From IMG/VR virus record IMGVR_UViG_3300020034_000013, positions 1 to 63,823 of that record: DNA of 63,823 nt, one strand, 5' to 3'. Below the pieces are notes generated by a model, which had not been told where the DNA came from, did no database searches, and saw only the letters and a program-made list of their open reading frames with translations. How positions within the stretch are numbered: position 1 is the first letter of the stretch; every line of letters begins with the position of its first letter. The DNA comes from a virus. The position numbers were made by a program, and so were the translations under genes. Shown piece after piece: positions 34,189 through 42,764 of this stretch.

Positions 34189-37101
34189 ATGGCCGCTTCA
34201 CCTCTGTGTCTTGTAAATGGAGGTTCCACCACCAACGGAACCAATGTCACGGCTGGAAGCCTAGTGACCATAACTCTGCAAAGCTCTGCGGGTGTGGACC
34301 TTTGGCAACTCCTATGTGTCGGCACCGACGACACGCTTACGGCTGCTGCGATCAACGCCAGCCTGACCGTCAACTACGTCACCAAGGTCGCGACCTTCAT
34401 CGCGCCTTCGCCCGATCCAAAGACGATCATCTTCCAAAGCAAGGTCAACAACGGGATCAAAAATCCCGTGGACGGTGTCGTTGACCCCAATCTCACGACT
34501 ACATTCGGAGTATACGTCGCCACCGACAACGAGGAACGTGTCGCTGCTGTCAACGAACGCACGGAAGGATCGGTAAATTACGGGTGGGTCACAGTACTCA
34601 ATAATGCACTCCGTAATGGGGGTGGTGGAGGCGGTGGTGGCACTATCGTCCGCACGGCTCTTGTGGCAACTGCAGTGGTCGCCGGAGATGTCATCACGTC
34701 TGCGAGCACCCTCGGCGGCACTACAGTAACAAAAGCAACTACAGCAGCACTGGCCCTTGGTAATCTGCCTACAGGTATCGCTCTCACGCCGGCAATTCCG
34801 CCCCTCGGCATCACAACCTTCGCGGGTATGGGCGATCGTGTGCCTGCAGCCACTATCGGTCTTGGCGCAGGAACAGCTACGTGGGGGATCGTGAATGCTA
34901 CGGGCCGCGTAGTCCGGAGGGACCCTCCGGTGATCGGGGACATCGTCGCTGGCGTAGTTGACACCTTGGGCAATCTACTCGTTCTCCCATTCATCTGGAG
35001 CTTGAATGGCGTCCAAGCTGCACTCGCGCCATACAAAGCGAATAACGACAATACGGCAGACGCGCAGCCTGTGTTGCAGGCGGCTATCGACGCGACATAT
35101 CTTCTTCCTGCTTCCGTAGGTCGTTCCGATGCGGCGAAGACACTAAAGCTTGGGGAGGGGTTCTATCGCATAGATCATCCGTTGCATCTCCATACCAGTG
35201 GCATCCACATGATGGCCGACGGCGATGAGACAATGAGCATCCAGGCGCGCAACTATATCGGCCCTGCCATCTGGGTTTGTCCGTATACCGATCTCCTACC
35301 GATGGTTGCCAATACATCAGGGAGCGGTGGCAATGCTGCGGTAATCAAGACGGAGATAAATCGCTTCCTCGAGAAATTTATCGAGCTGCGTAAGTATGGC
35401 GCCGGCCTTGAGATACACGGAAGAAACCAACTGGAGATCCGTTTCGTGTACAAACGCTCGGCCATGGCAACGAACGGAGGGAGTTTTTTGGCCTCATATG
35501 GAGGCAGGAATTCCGACGAACCCGCCCAGGGCGCATTCAGCATTTATATGAATGATTCGGCAGCAGGAACGCCATTCGCAATCCAGTTCAACCTTTTCAC
35601 GACTGTTGGTGGCCAACATGTCCTGCAAACTCCAGCGAACTCGTTCACTTTAGATAACTTATGGCATGAAGTCTGCTGCTCTTGGGACGGCGCGACGGCC
35701 CGTATTTATATCGACGGTGTCCTTCAAGCTCCCGTTGGAGATCCTGCAGTAGGAGGGACACTCATCCAGTACGATTGGGAGACGACGCAATTCGGAGGGC
35801 GCTGCCTTTCCTCGAACTTTGGGCGCAATCCCATTACAGGCAATGCAGATGGTCTGTGTGCATGGCTCACGATTCAAGACATAGCTGAACATACCCCCGC
35901 GCTCTTCCCTGCTGGATACACGCCAAATTTCGCTGTCAAGCCCACGTGGAATGTGAACACGCGATGGCATTGCGACTTCAATAACAACTTCGGCGCGTTC
36001 GTGGGGGCCACTTCACGGCCATTCACAGATTCCACCACGCATATCGTGACGTGGCTGCCAAGCCATAACGATAACTACTTCGCGGGCGGCAAGCTGATGA
36101 CAGCAGTCAACTTCTCTAAGATGACTGTCTTTAGTGCCTACGGGCCGGCGCTTGAGATGGACAACAACAACAATTGCCTCGTCGAGAAATGCACATTCAA
36201 CGGCAAATGGGGCCTCATAGCATCCAATGTATGCTATTCCTCTACATTCAGGGATATCAAGTGTACTTCGACTCCAACTAATACCGCTCCTCAAGCCGGC
36301 ATTTTCCTGGGGGATTCCTGCTACTACACATCGACGTATGACATTCAGATCATTGGCTACCGATACGGTTGGCAGACGTTGAGTGAGAGTTTTCTGTCCG
36401 GTAAGAGCTACATTCTTGGTAATGGCGTAGGCATTTATTCCAGTGGTGGGACGCTCAACATTGCCGGCTCTCACGGGCTTTCTGACGAAGGTTGGACCAA
36501 CGTAAAGACACATGTCATGCTGAACGGAATCGTCAACGCCAACATTCAGGGCATCACGTCCGTCGGCGGAACGAACCCGCAGCAGGTTAGCGTTGACAAC
36601 CTTGGGTTTGGCCCGGGTGTAGGTGGCAGCCAAAGCAAGGTTTCATTCCGGTCATGCATGTTCGGGATGAATTCTGGTGCCCCAGGATGCTTCCTTGTCC
36701 GAGGCGGATTTGCTACCGCAGCTACAGCATTCATCGATGTGGAGTCGTGCACTAAGTATGACCGCACTGCATTGTGGTACCACACAAGTACACCAACAGC
36801 AGCACGTGTCACGTTCGCCCACGAAGGTAGGACCGGCCGCGTCCCGCTGGCGATGACGGATGCAGATTACACGGTGAGCCGTGAGGACTGGATCAACTAT
36901 GCAGTAGTCTTCACCGGAACTCTTACGGCGGCTCGCACGGTGACTTGCCCTGCGGCCAACACGGGCCCGCGAGCTATCAGTAATCTTACCGGACAGACCT
37001 TGAACCTAAAGGCAGCTGGCGGTGCGGTCACGATCTCACTGTCTGCTGGAGCGTCCGGCATCTTCAACAGTACAGGGACAGAGCTGTACCTACTCTCATA
37101 A
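34189..37101 (+). CDS. tailspike with right-handed beta-helix and LamG-like insert, 970 aa
   Basis: N-terminal part (about 1-150) is an attachment domain. Residues about 265-380 resemble the entry of a pectate-lyase-like beta-helix (DAQPVLQAAIDATY, YRIDHPLHLHTSGI). A lectin/LamG-like sandwich is inserted at about 405-570 (GAFSIYMNDS, WHEVCCSWDGATARIYIDGV). Beta-helix rungs resume (NNNNCLVEKCTFNGKWGLIA) and a small cap domain ends the chain. Probably binds or degrades surface polysaccharide. Confidence 0.75.
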   Translation: MAASPLCLVNGGSTTNGTNVTAGSLVTITLQSSAGVDLWQLLCVGTDDTLTAAAINASLTVNYVTKVATFIAPSPDPKTIIFQSKVNNGIKNPVDGVVDPNLTTTFGVYVATDNEERVAAVNERTEGSVNYGWVTVLNNALRNGGGGGGGGTIVRTALVATAVVAGDVITSASTLGGTTVTKATTAALALGNLPTGIALTPAIPPLGITTFAGMGDRVPAATIGLGAGTATWGIVNATGRVVRRDPPVIGDIVAGVVDTLGNLLVLPFIWSLNGVQAALAPYKANNDNTADAQPVLQAAIDATYLLPASVGRSDAAKTLKLGEGFYRIDHPLHLHTSGIHMMADGDETMSIQARNYIGPAIWVCPYTDLLPMVANTSGSGGNAAVIKTEINRFLEKFIELRKYGAGLEIHGRNQLEIRFVYKRSAMATNGGSFLASYGGRNSDEPAQGAFSIYMNDSAAGTPFAIQFNLFTTVGGQHVLQTPANSFTLDNLWHEVCCSWDGATARIYIDGVLQAPVGDPAVGGTLIQYDWETTQFGGRCLSSNFGRNPITGNADGLCAWLTIQDIAEHTPALFPAGYTPNFAVKPTWNVNTRWHCDFNNNFGAFVGATSRPFTDSTTHIVTWLPSHNDNYFAGGKLMTAVNFSKMTVFSAYGPALEMDNNNNCLVEKCTFNGKWGLIASNVCYSSTFRDIKCTSTPTNTAPQAGIFLGDSCYYTSTYDIQIIGYRYGWQTLSESFLSGKSYILGNGVGIYSSGGTLNIAGSHGLSDEGWTNVKTHVMLNGIVNANIQGITSVGGTNPQQVSVDNLGFGPGVGGSQSKVSFRSCMFGMNSGAPGCFLVRGGFATAATAFIDVESCTKYDRTALWYHTSTPTAARVTFAHEGRTGRVPLAMTDADYTVSREDWINYAVVFTGTLTAARTVTCPAANTGPRAISNLTGQTLNLKAAGGAVTISLSAGASGIFNSTGTELYLLS

Positions 37102-37122
37102 TTCCCCGTAACCAGGTGCAAT

Positions 37123-37878
37123 ATGCCTATTCCTCGTGGACTGATCAATCGTATGCGTCTTGTGGGTTCGGGAGCTGGATATACCCCCGCCAACCTGCCC
37201 TCTCTTGTAGCTTGGTGGAGGTCTGATCAGGGCGTATCTCTCGACGGCTCCAACCTCGTTCAGTCCTGGACGGACCTTTCTCCTAGTGCTTGGGTGGCCT
37301 CACAGGCCACCGCGGGCACTCGCCCGGCCGTCAACGCAACGGGTATCAACGGCAAACGATCGGTAGTTTTTACGGGCAGCAAGGTCCTCACGAATGCTCT
37401 CAACAACATCGTGACCGCTGGCAGTTCTTACAGTGTCTTCATTGTTGGCAAGACGGGTAACGGCGCCCCGATTTCTTTTAGGACATCTACGGTATACGAG
37501 ACAATGCTGCTGTTCCAGCCTGGCGGCATATATTTCGTCTATGGCGATGGGGTGAATTCATCCGCTAATATCACCATCGCAACCGCTGTCACAGAGACCA
37601 ATGGGGTGAACCCGTTCAAGAGCTGCCACCGTTTCACGGGCATCGCGGATAATCCTGGTGTCTGGATCAACACCACGCAGCGGGCGATCACAAGTGGTGG
37701 CACCACGCATCAATCAACGCCAACGGGAGCCACCGGGTTCATGATCGGGTCTTCTCCTGCGCCGGGCAACCAGTTCTGGAACGGGCATATCGGCGAAATA
37801 ATCATCACGTCCAGCGCAGTGTCTCCTGCAGATAGGCAGGCCATCGAGGCGTATCAAGCTTCTTACTGGGGTTTTTAG
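37123..37878 (+). CDS. LamG/ConA-like tail protein, 251 aa
   Basis: SLVAWWRSDQGVSLDGSNL and IGEIIITSSAVSPADRQAIE are typical of concanavalin-like jelly-roll domains found in phage adhesins. It lies between the tailspike and the lyase-like lipoprotein and probably binds glycans. Confidence 0.65.
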   Translation: MPIPRGLINRMRLVGSGAGYTPANLPSLVAWWRSDQGVSLDGSNLVQSWTDLSPSAWVASQATAGTRPAVNATGINGKRSVVFTGSKVLTNALNNIVTAGSSYSVFIVGKTGNGAPISFRTSTVYETMLLFQPGGIYFVYGDGVNSSANITIATAVTETNGVNPFKSCHRFTGIADNPGVWINTTQRAITSGGTTHQSTPTGATGFMIGSSPAPGNQFWNGHIGEIIITSSAVSPADRQAIEAYQASYWGF

Positions 37879-37898
37879 TTCTAACTTTGGGAAACTAC

Positions 37899-40283
37899 AT
37901 GAAAAGATTCTTGTTTCTTACTCTGGGCATCGTGTTTACACTGATGGCCTGCATCACGGTCAACAATGGACCCGATATCCCGGTCTGCTCGTCAGAAGAG
38001 GCCATCACCGTCGCGCGCCCCGCTGCCAGGATGATCCTCACGCCGGCTTTCATCGCGCAACTTCGCGCTCGTGCGACCGCCGGAGATTCTTATTGGACAT
38101 CTCTCAAGACGCGCTGCGACGGCTATTCGGCCGGCACGATGGTCATTCCAAACGGCGACGCAGAGGAGGAAGAGGACTATCCTGACGTCGGCAGCGGCTA
38201 CCAAGGAGAAACGTATCTCCCTGCGATCATGCAGCTTGGTCTCTGCTACCAGGTGAGCACAAGTAGCGCCGACAAGGCATCTTACGCGGACAGCGGCAAC
38301 CGACTATTGCAGGCCATGGCTACGCCTGCTGCATCCGGGGGCGTCAACATCCCGTTCGACCACGGCTACGGAATCCGTAACTACGTCGTCGGCATGGCCT
38401 TCGGTTTCGACTGGCTGTATCCGGGCCTGACGTCGGCCACGAAGACGCAGGTTGTGACGGCGATCAATGCATGGATCGACTATTACGATGCATCTGGCTA
38501 CCTCAACAACGATGGTCTAGGCAACTACTTCGCCGGGTACTTCCTTGCGAAGACGGCGGCGGCACTCGCCACCGAAGACGACAATGTGAAGGCCGCTGCC
38601 TACCTCACCGACGTCCAGGACCGTATGTATGGCGCGCTCCTCAAGCCCCGATACCTCTCATCGATGGGCGGCGGCGGCTTCCCCGAGGGTTGGCAGTACG
38701 GCCCCCGAGCGGTCCAGAACGTAGTGCTCGCACAATGGGCCGTGAAGACGGCCAAGAACGTCGATTGGTGGAGTGAGGTCCCTCACGCACGTGACGAAGC
38801 ACGCTACATCCAGTATGGCTCGTGGCCCGCACGCAACCACATGAACGACTATGGCACGATCCGCGACGGAGTACCTGGAGTCCCTGCGGCTACGGCTGCA
38901 ACGCTCGCACAATTCCTCGCACAAATGGGGGAATCTTCGGCGCCCAAGGCCCGCGCGTTCTCTGCGGAGCTAGGCGTTGGTGGGGACTACTGGGAGAAGT
39001 TCCTGTTCTTCGACTCGACGCTCCCTAGCGCGTCCTACAAGGACAACCTCTCGTATTTCGCTCCTGGACCGAACATGGTCTATGCGCGCTCCGATTGGAG
39101 CAATTCGGCGACGTGGGGCGGCTTCCCGAGCGGTACGTACATTGGGTCCTCCGACAGCGGAGAGGAGCTATTCAATCAGGGCAGCTTCGCGGTCGTCTCA
39201 GGAGGTACTCCGATCCTGATCAATGCCACTGGCCAAATGGCGTCGAACTACAGCGGCGGGGAGACCGACGTCTATAACGATGGGTATGGGGGTGGGCGCA
39301 AACTGTATAATACCTTCTATGGAGGTTCAATCAAGCAGGGCACACGAGGTCCCAGCGAAGCGTCTACGCACATCGAAAAGTATGAAGAGGGTGGTCCTTA
39401 TGTGCGCGCTCAGGGCACGCAACTAGAGCAGATGTACAGCTCGGGACTCACGAAGTGGACCCGCAACATGGTCTACATCAGGCCAAATACCTTCGTGCTG
39501 AGCGACTTCACGCAGGTCCCGTCGAATGTCGATCAGTGGATGTCGTTCCACTTCATTGGCTCGCCGGCAGGCCATCTCGTTACTATCCTTCCTCTCGGCA
39601 CAGCCAACACGGACGTCACGGTAGGTGGGACCATCATGCGCCGCGAGGTGCACAGCACCGGTCTCAGCAATCAGTGGATCAACGTCATCACTGCCAATGC
39701 CTCGGCGGCAGAGCGCGTGGCCTCTTCGGACGTCATGGGCACCGCAGTCAAGGACAGCATCAACGCCGTGGCGGTCTTCCCCCTCGGCTCCTCGATCGCT
39801 TCGGCACACTACTCGTACACGCAAACGGCGCCCTCGGTGCACGTTCTTTCCGACGTGGTATCTGCGACGTACAACGTCACGGTGTCGGTCTCGGGCGGCG
39901 TGTACTCGGTGACCGCGGTCGCCGGTGGATCGTTGGCGCGTTCGGCGGGCGGAAACCTTTGCTTTCAGGTGGCGGCGGGCGGTGCGGTCTCAGCATGTCC
40001 TGGTGTCGTCATCCCTCCTCCGGTCGATGCTGGTGTGGACTCTGGTCCTCCCCCGGTCGATAGCGGCACGGACTCTGGCCCCGTCGATAGTGGTCCTGTG
40101 GATTCGGGTCCCGTAGACAGCGGTCCTCCCCCGGTGGACTCTGGGCCCGTCGATAGTGGTCCCGTGGATAGTGGACCCCCTCCGGTGGATAGTGGCCCGC
40201 CGCCCGTAGATTCGGGCACGGACTCCGGTCCTCATTCCGACGCTGGCAACGATGCCGGCGCGTGTTACAAGCTCATCAGGTAA
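37899..40283 (+). CDS. lipoprotein with heparinase II/III-like polysaccharide lyase fold and Asp-Ser-Gly repeats
   Basis: 794 aa from ATG 37899. Signal with lipobox LMAC (Cys18). Residues about 50-400 look like the alpha toroid of heparinase/alginate-lyase families (FAFGFDWLYP-type helix, GFPEGWQYGPRAVQNV, NHMNDYGTI) and about 400-680 like the following beta-sandwich. The C-terminus holds about a dozen [TP]VDSGP or PPVDSG units ending GNDAGACYKLIR, resembling linker tails of secreted Myxococcota proteins. A lipid-anchored enzyme in a phage fibre block is unusual; it may be host-derived. Catalytic residues not verified. Confidence 0.65.
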   Translation: MKRFLFLTLGIVFTLMACITVNNGPDIPVCSSEEAITVARPAARMILTPAFIAQLRARATAGDSYWTSLKTRCDGYSAGTMVIPNGDAEEEEDYPDVGSGYQGETYLPAIMQLGLCYQVSTSSADKASYADSGNRLLQAMATPAASGGVNIPFDHGYGIRNYVVGMAFGFDWLYPGLTSATKTQVVTAINAWIDYYDASGYLNNDGLGNYFAGYFLAKTAAALATEDDNVKAAAYLTDVQDRMYGALLKPRYLSSMGGGGFPEGWQYGPRAVQNVVLAQWAVKTAKNVDWWSEVPHARDEARYIQYGSWPARNHMNDYGTIRDGVPGVPAATAATLAQFLAQMGESSAPKARAFSAELGVGGDYWEKFLFFDSTLPSASYKDNLSYFAPGPNMVYARSDWSNSATWGGFPSGTYIGSSDSGEELFNQGSFAVVSGGTPILINATGQMASNYSGGETDVYNDGYGGGRKLYNTFYGGSIKQGTRGPSEASTHIEKYEEGGPYVRAQGTQLEQMYSSGLTKWTRNMVYIRPNTFVLSDFTQVPSNVDQWMSFHFIGSPAGHLVTILPLGTANTDVTVGGTIMRREVHSTGLSNQWINVITANASAAERVASSDVMGTAVKDSINAVAVFPLGSSIASAHYSYTQTAPSVHVLSDVVSATYNVTVSVSGGVYSVTAVAGGSLARSAGGNLCFQVAAGGAVSACPGVVIPPPVDAGVDSGPPPVDSGTDSGPVDSGPVDSGPVDSGPPPVDSGPVDSGPVDSGPPPVDSGPPPVDSGTDSGPHSDAGNDAGACYKLIR

Positions 40284-40771
40284 TGGCTGACGAGCTCCCA
40301 CGGCGTACCTACACCGGTAAGTTTGAGGTCGACGCTATCTTGCGTCGGCTTCAGGCCACCGAAACCAGCATCCGAGATGTGCGCGCGACGATCGATCGTG
40401 AACGTGTGCACACCTCGGAGGCTCTCTCGCAGCTTTCTGAAGCTGCCAAAACCCATGTAGACCGAGTAGTACAGCCCGTCATTTCCGACGTTGCCCGCTG
40501 CGTCCGTATTCTCGAGCAGCAAGAGATGCGAGAAAAGGCAAAAGTAGAGGTAGAGGCCCAGCTAATCGCCGCGCGTGCAAGAGAAGAAGCTCGGGTGGAC
40601 GATCAGATCAAGCAACGTCTGTTCGTTGCAGATGCCAGCGGTAAATATCGGGCCGTCGAGGACGAGCATCAAACTTCCGTCCAGCAACGTAGATATGGCT
40701 GGCTTCTCCCTGCTATCACTGCTATTCTGGGGGCAAGTGGCTCTGCACTGCTCTCCCACTTTTTCAAGTAA
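40283..40771 (+). CDS. coiled-coil protein with C-terminal membrane segment, 162 aa
   Basis: Charged helices (VDAILRRLQATETSIRDV; EMREKAKVEVEAQLIAAR) followed by a C-terminal hydrophobic helix (WLLPAITAILGASGSALL). TAATG overlap with the upstream stop. First gene of the lysis block. Its topology (tail anchor) differs from classical inner-membrane spanins. Confidence 0.6.
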   Translation: MADELPRRTYTGKFEVDAILRRLQATETSIRDVRATIDRERVHTSEALSQLSEAAKTHVDRVVQPVISDVARCVRILEQQEMREKAKVEVEAQLIAARAREEARVDDQIKQRLFVADASGKYRAVEDEHQTSVQQRRYGWLLPAITAILGASGSALLSHFFK

Positions 40772-40779
40772 AGGACGAC

Positions 40780-41205
40780 ATGTTCAAAAAGATTCTCGTG
40801 GCCGGAACTCTGGCCTTGTCTCTTGGTGCGGGATGTCTCCCGGCCAAAAATGCTGAAACTCCCGACCGCGCTACAGCACGCGCCACCATTCTCACGGTGG
40901 CCAAGGCAGTCTCTATTGCAGACCAGGCCTGCGCGACCTATGCCACCGCCAACCACGATGCCGCCACTGCTAAAAAGTGCGCGGACGCCTACGACCTTGC
41001 CCGTCCTTCATTGGTCGGCGCGGAGGCTGCAGTCGATGGGTGGTCGGATGCTACGGCCGGTAATCTGGCTTGCCTTTCGGCGGATGCTATCTCTGCTCTC
41101 GAGCAGTTTGCGGGCATCTTCCTTGGCGCTCAACTCGCTCTTCCCACCACGGTGGTCGATGCTCTGCATCTCGCCGACACCCTTCACCAATTGTGTGTAA
41201 ACTGA
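40780..41205 (+). CDS. lipoprotein in lysis block, 141 aa
   Basis: MFKKILVAGTLALSLGAGC lipobox (Cys19), then an Ala-rich helical domain with paired cysteines (ADQACATYA, AKKCADAY, NLACLSAD). Position beside holin-like and lysozyme genes suggests an outer-membrane lysis component such as an o-spanin, but size and helix content are unlike well-known spanins. The stop overlaps the next ATG. Confidence 0.6.
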   Translation: MFKKILVAGTLALSLGAGCLPAKNAETPDRATARATILTVAKAVSIADQACATYATANHDAATAKKCADAYDLARPSLVGAEAAVDGWSDATAGNLACLSADAISALEQFAGIFLGAQLALPTTVVDALHLADTLHQLCVN

Positions 41206-41411
41206 TGGACGACCAACAGGAACAAACCGTTTTTGACGGCATCGGCATTGCGATTTCGGTGCTTTCCGTGCTCATCAAAGCATATCCCCAGTTCGCCGAC
41301 TGGATTCGAGACTTGATCGATGGGAAAATTGATCCAATTTCCGTCCGTGTCGCGGACATCCTCCCGGAAGAATCGGCGAGCCGTAAAGCCCAGCACGATC
41401 TCGGTGGGTGA
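41205..41411 (+). CDS. small lysis-block protein, 68 aa
   Basis: MDDQQEQTVFDGIGIAISVL begins with a moderately hydrophobic helix followed by an acidic segment (DPISVRVADILPEESASR). TGATG overlap. Possibly a holin accessory or antiholin; no family recognised. Confidence 0.5.
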   Translation: MDDQQEQTVFDGIGIAISVLSVLIKAYPQFADWIRDLIDGKIDPISVRVADILPEESASRKAQHDLGG

Positions 41412-41415
41412 TCCT

Positions 41416-41529
41416 GTGGATCTCTGGAAAGAACGTCTTCGTTTTGCCGTGTACGGATCAACAGCAGGTGCAGTGGTCGGAGCTGCGGTCATGCTCGTAT
41501 CGTTGATCGTAACGCACTGCCTAAAATGA
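41416..41529 (+). CDS. holin-like membrane protein, 37 aa
   Basis: From GTG 41416 the product is a charged start (DLWKERLRFAVYG) and one membrane helix (STAGAVVGAAVMLVSLIVTH). GTG 41404 is an alternative start. Single-helix holins exist, and it sits two genes before the lysozyme. Start choice is uncertain. Confidence 0.5.
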   Translation: MDLWKERLRFAVYGSTAGAVVGAAVMLVSLIVTHCLK

Positions 41530-41530
41530 C

Positions 41531-41728
41531 ATGGCGAAGGCAGTGAAATGCAGTGCGCTCGACCCCGTGACCGCCGTCCCTTGTCCCAGGTGCGACGGTT
41601 GCGGATCTCGTGGGTATGAATCCGAATGTTGGCTCTGTGACACGACGGGGATTACGACCTCGCATCGAGCTGACGCATACATAACTGCAGATCATTCGGG
41701 CGTGATAAGAGTGGAACAGGAGAAGTGA
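41531..41728 (+). CDS. small zinc-finger (DnaJ-like CxxCxG) protein, 65 aa
   Basis: CPRCDGCGSRGYESECWLCD contains paired CxxC elements like the DnaJ Cys-rich domain. Lies within the lysis block and overlaps the lysozyme start (TGATG). Role unknown. Confidence 0.55.
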   Translation: MAKAVKCSALDPVTAVPCPRCDGCGSRGYESECWLCDTTGITTSHRADAYITADHSGVIRVEQEK

Positions 41729-42297
41729 TGCACCCCTCTGTAAAAGATCGCTGGATTGCTTTCAACGAACCTCTTGAGGGCATCGTGTACAACATGTACG
41801 CCGACGTAAAGAATCTCATCACGTGCGGTATGGGGAACCTGATCGACCCCAAAGTAGGGGCCCTCTCCCTTCCTTGGCAAAAGCCAGACGGAAGTCTGGC
41901 CACATACAACGAAATCAGCGCAGCATGGGACGCTATAAAGAGAGACCCATTCTCTGCATCACGAGGGTGGAAGTACGCTGCGAGACTCCCGGGCAATGCT
42001 CTCCGGCTTTCGCGGCCGGCGGTAGAGACTTTCATCTTCGACAAGCTCCGGGATAACGATCGGTCTCTAGCGAAACGCTTTCCTAACTGGGAAAATATAC
42101 CTTCGGACGCTCAGCTCGCGATTCATTCGATGTGTTGGGCAATGGGTCCGAACTTCTTCTCTGGCTTCCCGAGATTCACTTCCTTCATCAAGGCTGGAGA
42201 CTACAAGGCCGCTGCGGAGGAGTGTACGATTCATCCAGAGATGGGCACGATCGTAAAGAGAAACGCACTGAACAGAGAGCTACTGCGTAACGCGTAG
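41728..42297 (+). CDS. endolysin, T4-lysozyme-like (GH24)
   Basis: 189 aa. Glu17, Asp26 and Thr32 (NEPLEGIVYNMYADVKNLIT) have exactly the 9- and 6-residue spacing of T4 lysozyme Glu11/Asp20/Thr26, and AIHSMCWAMGPNFFSGFPRF resembles the C-lobe helix with a W/G/F pattern. It should cut peptidoglycan between MurNAc and GlcNAc after holin action. No signal peptide. Start supported by AGGAG and a TGATG overlap. A terminator follows. Confidence 0.82.
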   Translation: MHPSVKDRWIAFNEPLEGIVYNMYADVKNLITCGMGNLIDPKVGALSLPWQKPDGSLATYNEISAAWDAIKRDPFSASRGWKYAARLPGNALRLSRPAVETFIFDKLRDNDRSLAKRFPNWENIPSDAQLAIHSMCWAMGPNFFSGFPRFTSFIKAGDYKAAAEECTIHPEMGTIVKRNALNRELLRNA

Positions 42298-42303
42298 CAC
42301 ATA

Positions 42304-42334
42304 GCCCCACCGATGACCTCGGTGGGGTTTTTCT
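42304..42334 (+). terminator. terminator at end of the late block
   Basis: GCCCCACCG (42304-42312) pairs with CGGTGGGGT (42320-42328), followed by a T-run. Marks the end of rightward transcription where the leftward block meets it. Confidence 0.9.
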
Positions 42335-42546
42335 TATTTGGTGTCTTCGAGACCTGGCCATGCCCGGTAAGGTGTGCCCGGGGTATGGTGAGAGTAGGTT
42401 TCGGTGATTCCCGTCTCTCTCGGGGCGTAAGAGAAGTGTCGTACAGGGGTCCAGGGTAGGCAGGCTTCTAGAAGGCCCATTAGCGCCACGAAGAGAGCCA
42501 GGCTACACACGTGCCACCCACCTCTCAAAAGGCGCGTGCTGGTCAT
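42334..42546 (-). CDS. small lipoprotein-like protein, 70 aa
   Basis: Hydrophobic helix CSLALFVALMGLLEAC with Cys29 at a lipobox-like site, leaving about 41 mature residues (PWTPVRHFSYAPRETGIT). Last gene of the leftward block; its ATG overlaps the upstream stop (ATGA). Short mature size resembles an o-spanin, though it is on the opposite strand to the lysozyme. Confidence 0.5.
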   Translation of the reverse strand: MTSTRLLRGGWHVCSLALFVALMGLLEACLPWTPVRHFSYAPRETGITETYSHHTPGTPYRAWPGLEDTK

Positions 42547-42764
42547 CGTGAGAGGAACTTTACGAGTTCCGTGAGAGCAACTGTGAGATCTTCCTGTCGT
42601 CGGAGGCGGAGGTCATGGGGCTCTTGTCTGGATGTCGATACGTTAACCCGGGCGACGGCAACAGCCCGTTCTAGGTCGAGACGCTCCGTCCGAACTTTCT
42701 CCCCATACTCGGCCATCCGTTCGGCATGCGCGCGCTGTTTATCGGTGAGCTCAAGAGTCGTCAT
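42543..42764 (-). CDS. small helical protein, 73 aa
   Basis: Highly charged helix, MTTLELTDKQRAHAERMAEY then DLERAVAVARVNVSTSRQEP; likely coiled coil. Starts 13 nt inside the methyltransferase 3' end. No family recognised. Confidence 0.55.
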   Translation of the reverse strand: MTTLELTDKQRAHAERMAEYGEKVRTERLDLERAVAVARVNVSTSRQEPHDLRLRRQEDLTVALTELVKFLSR

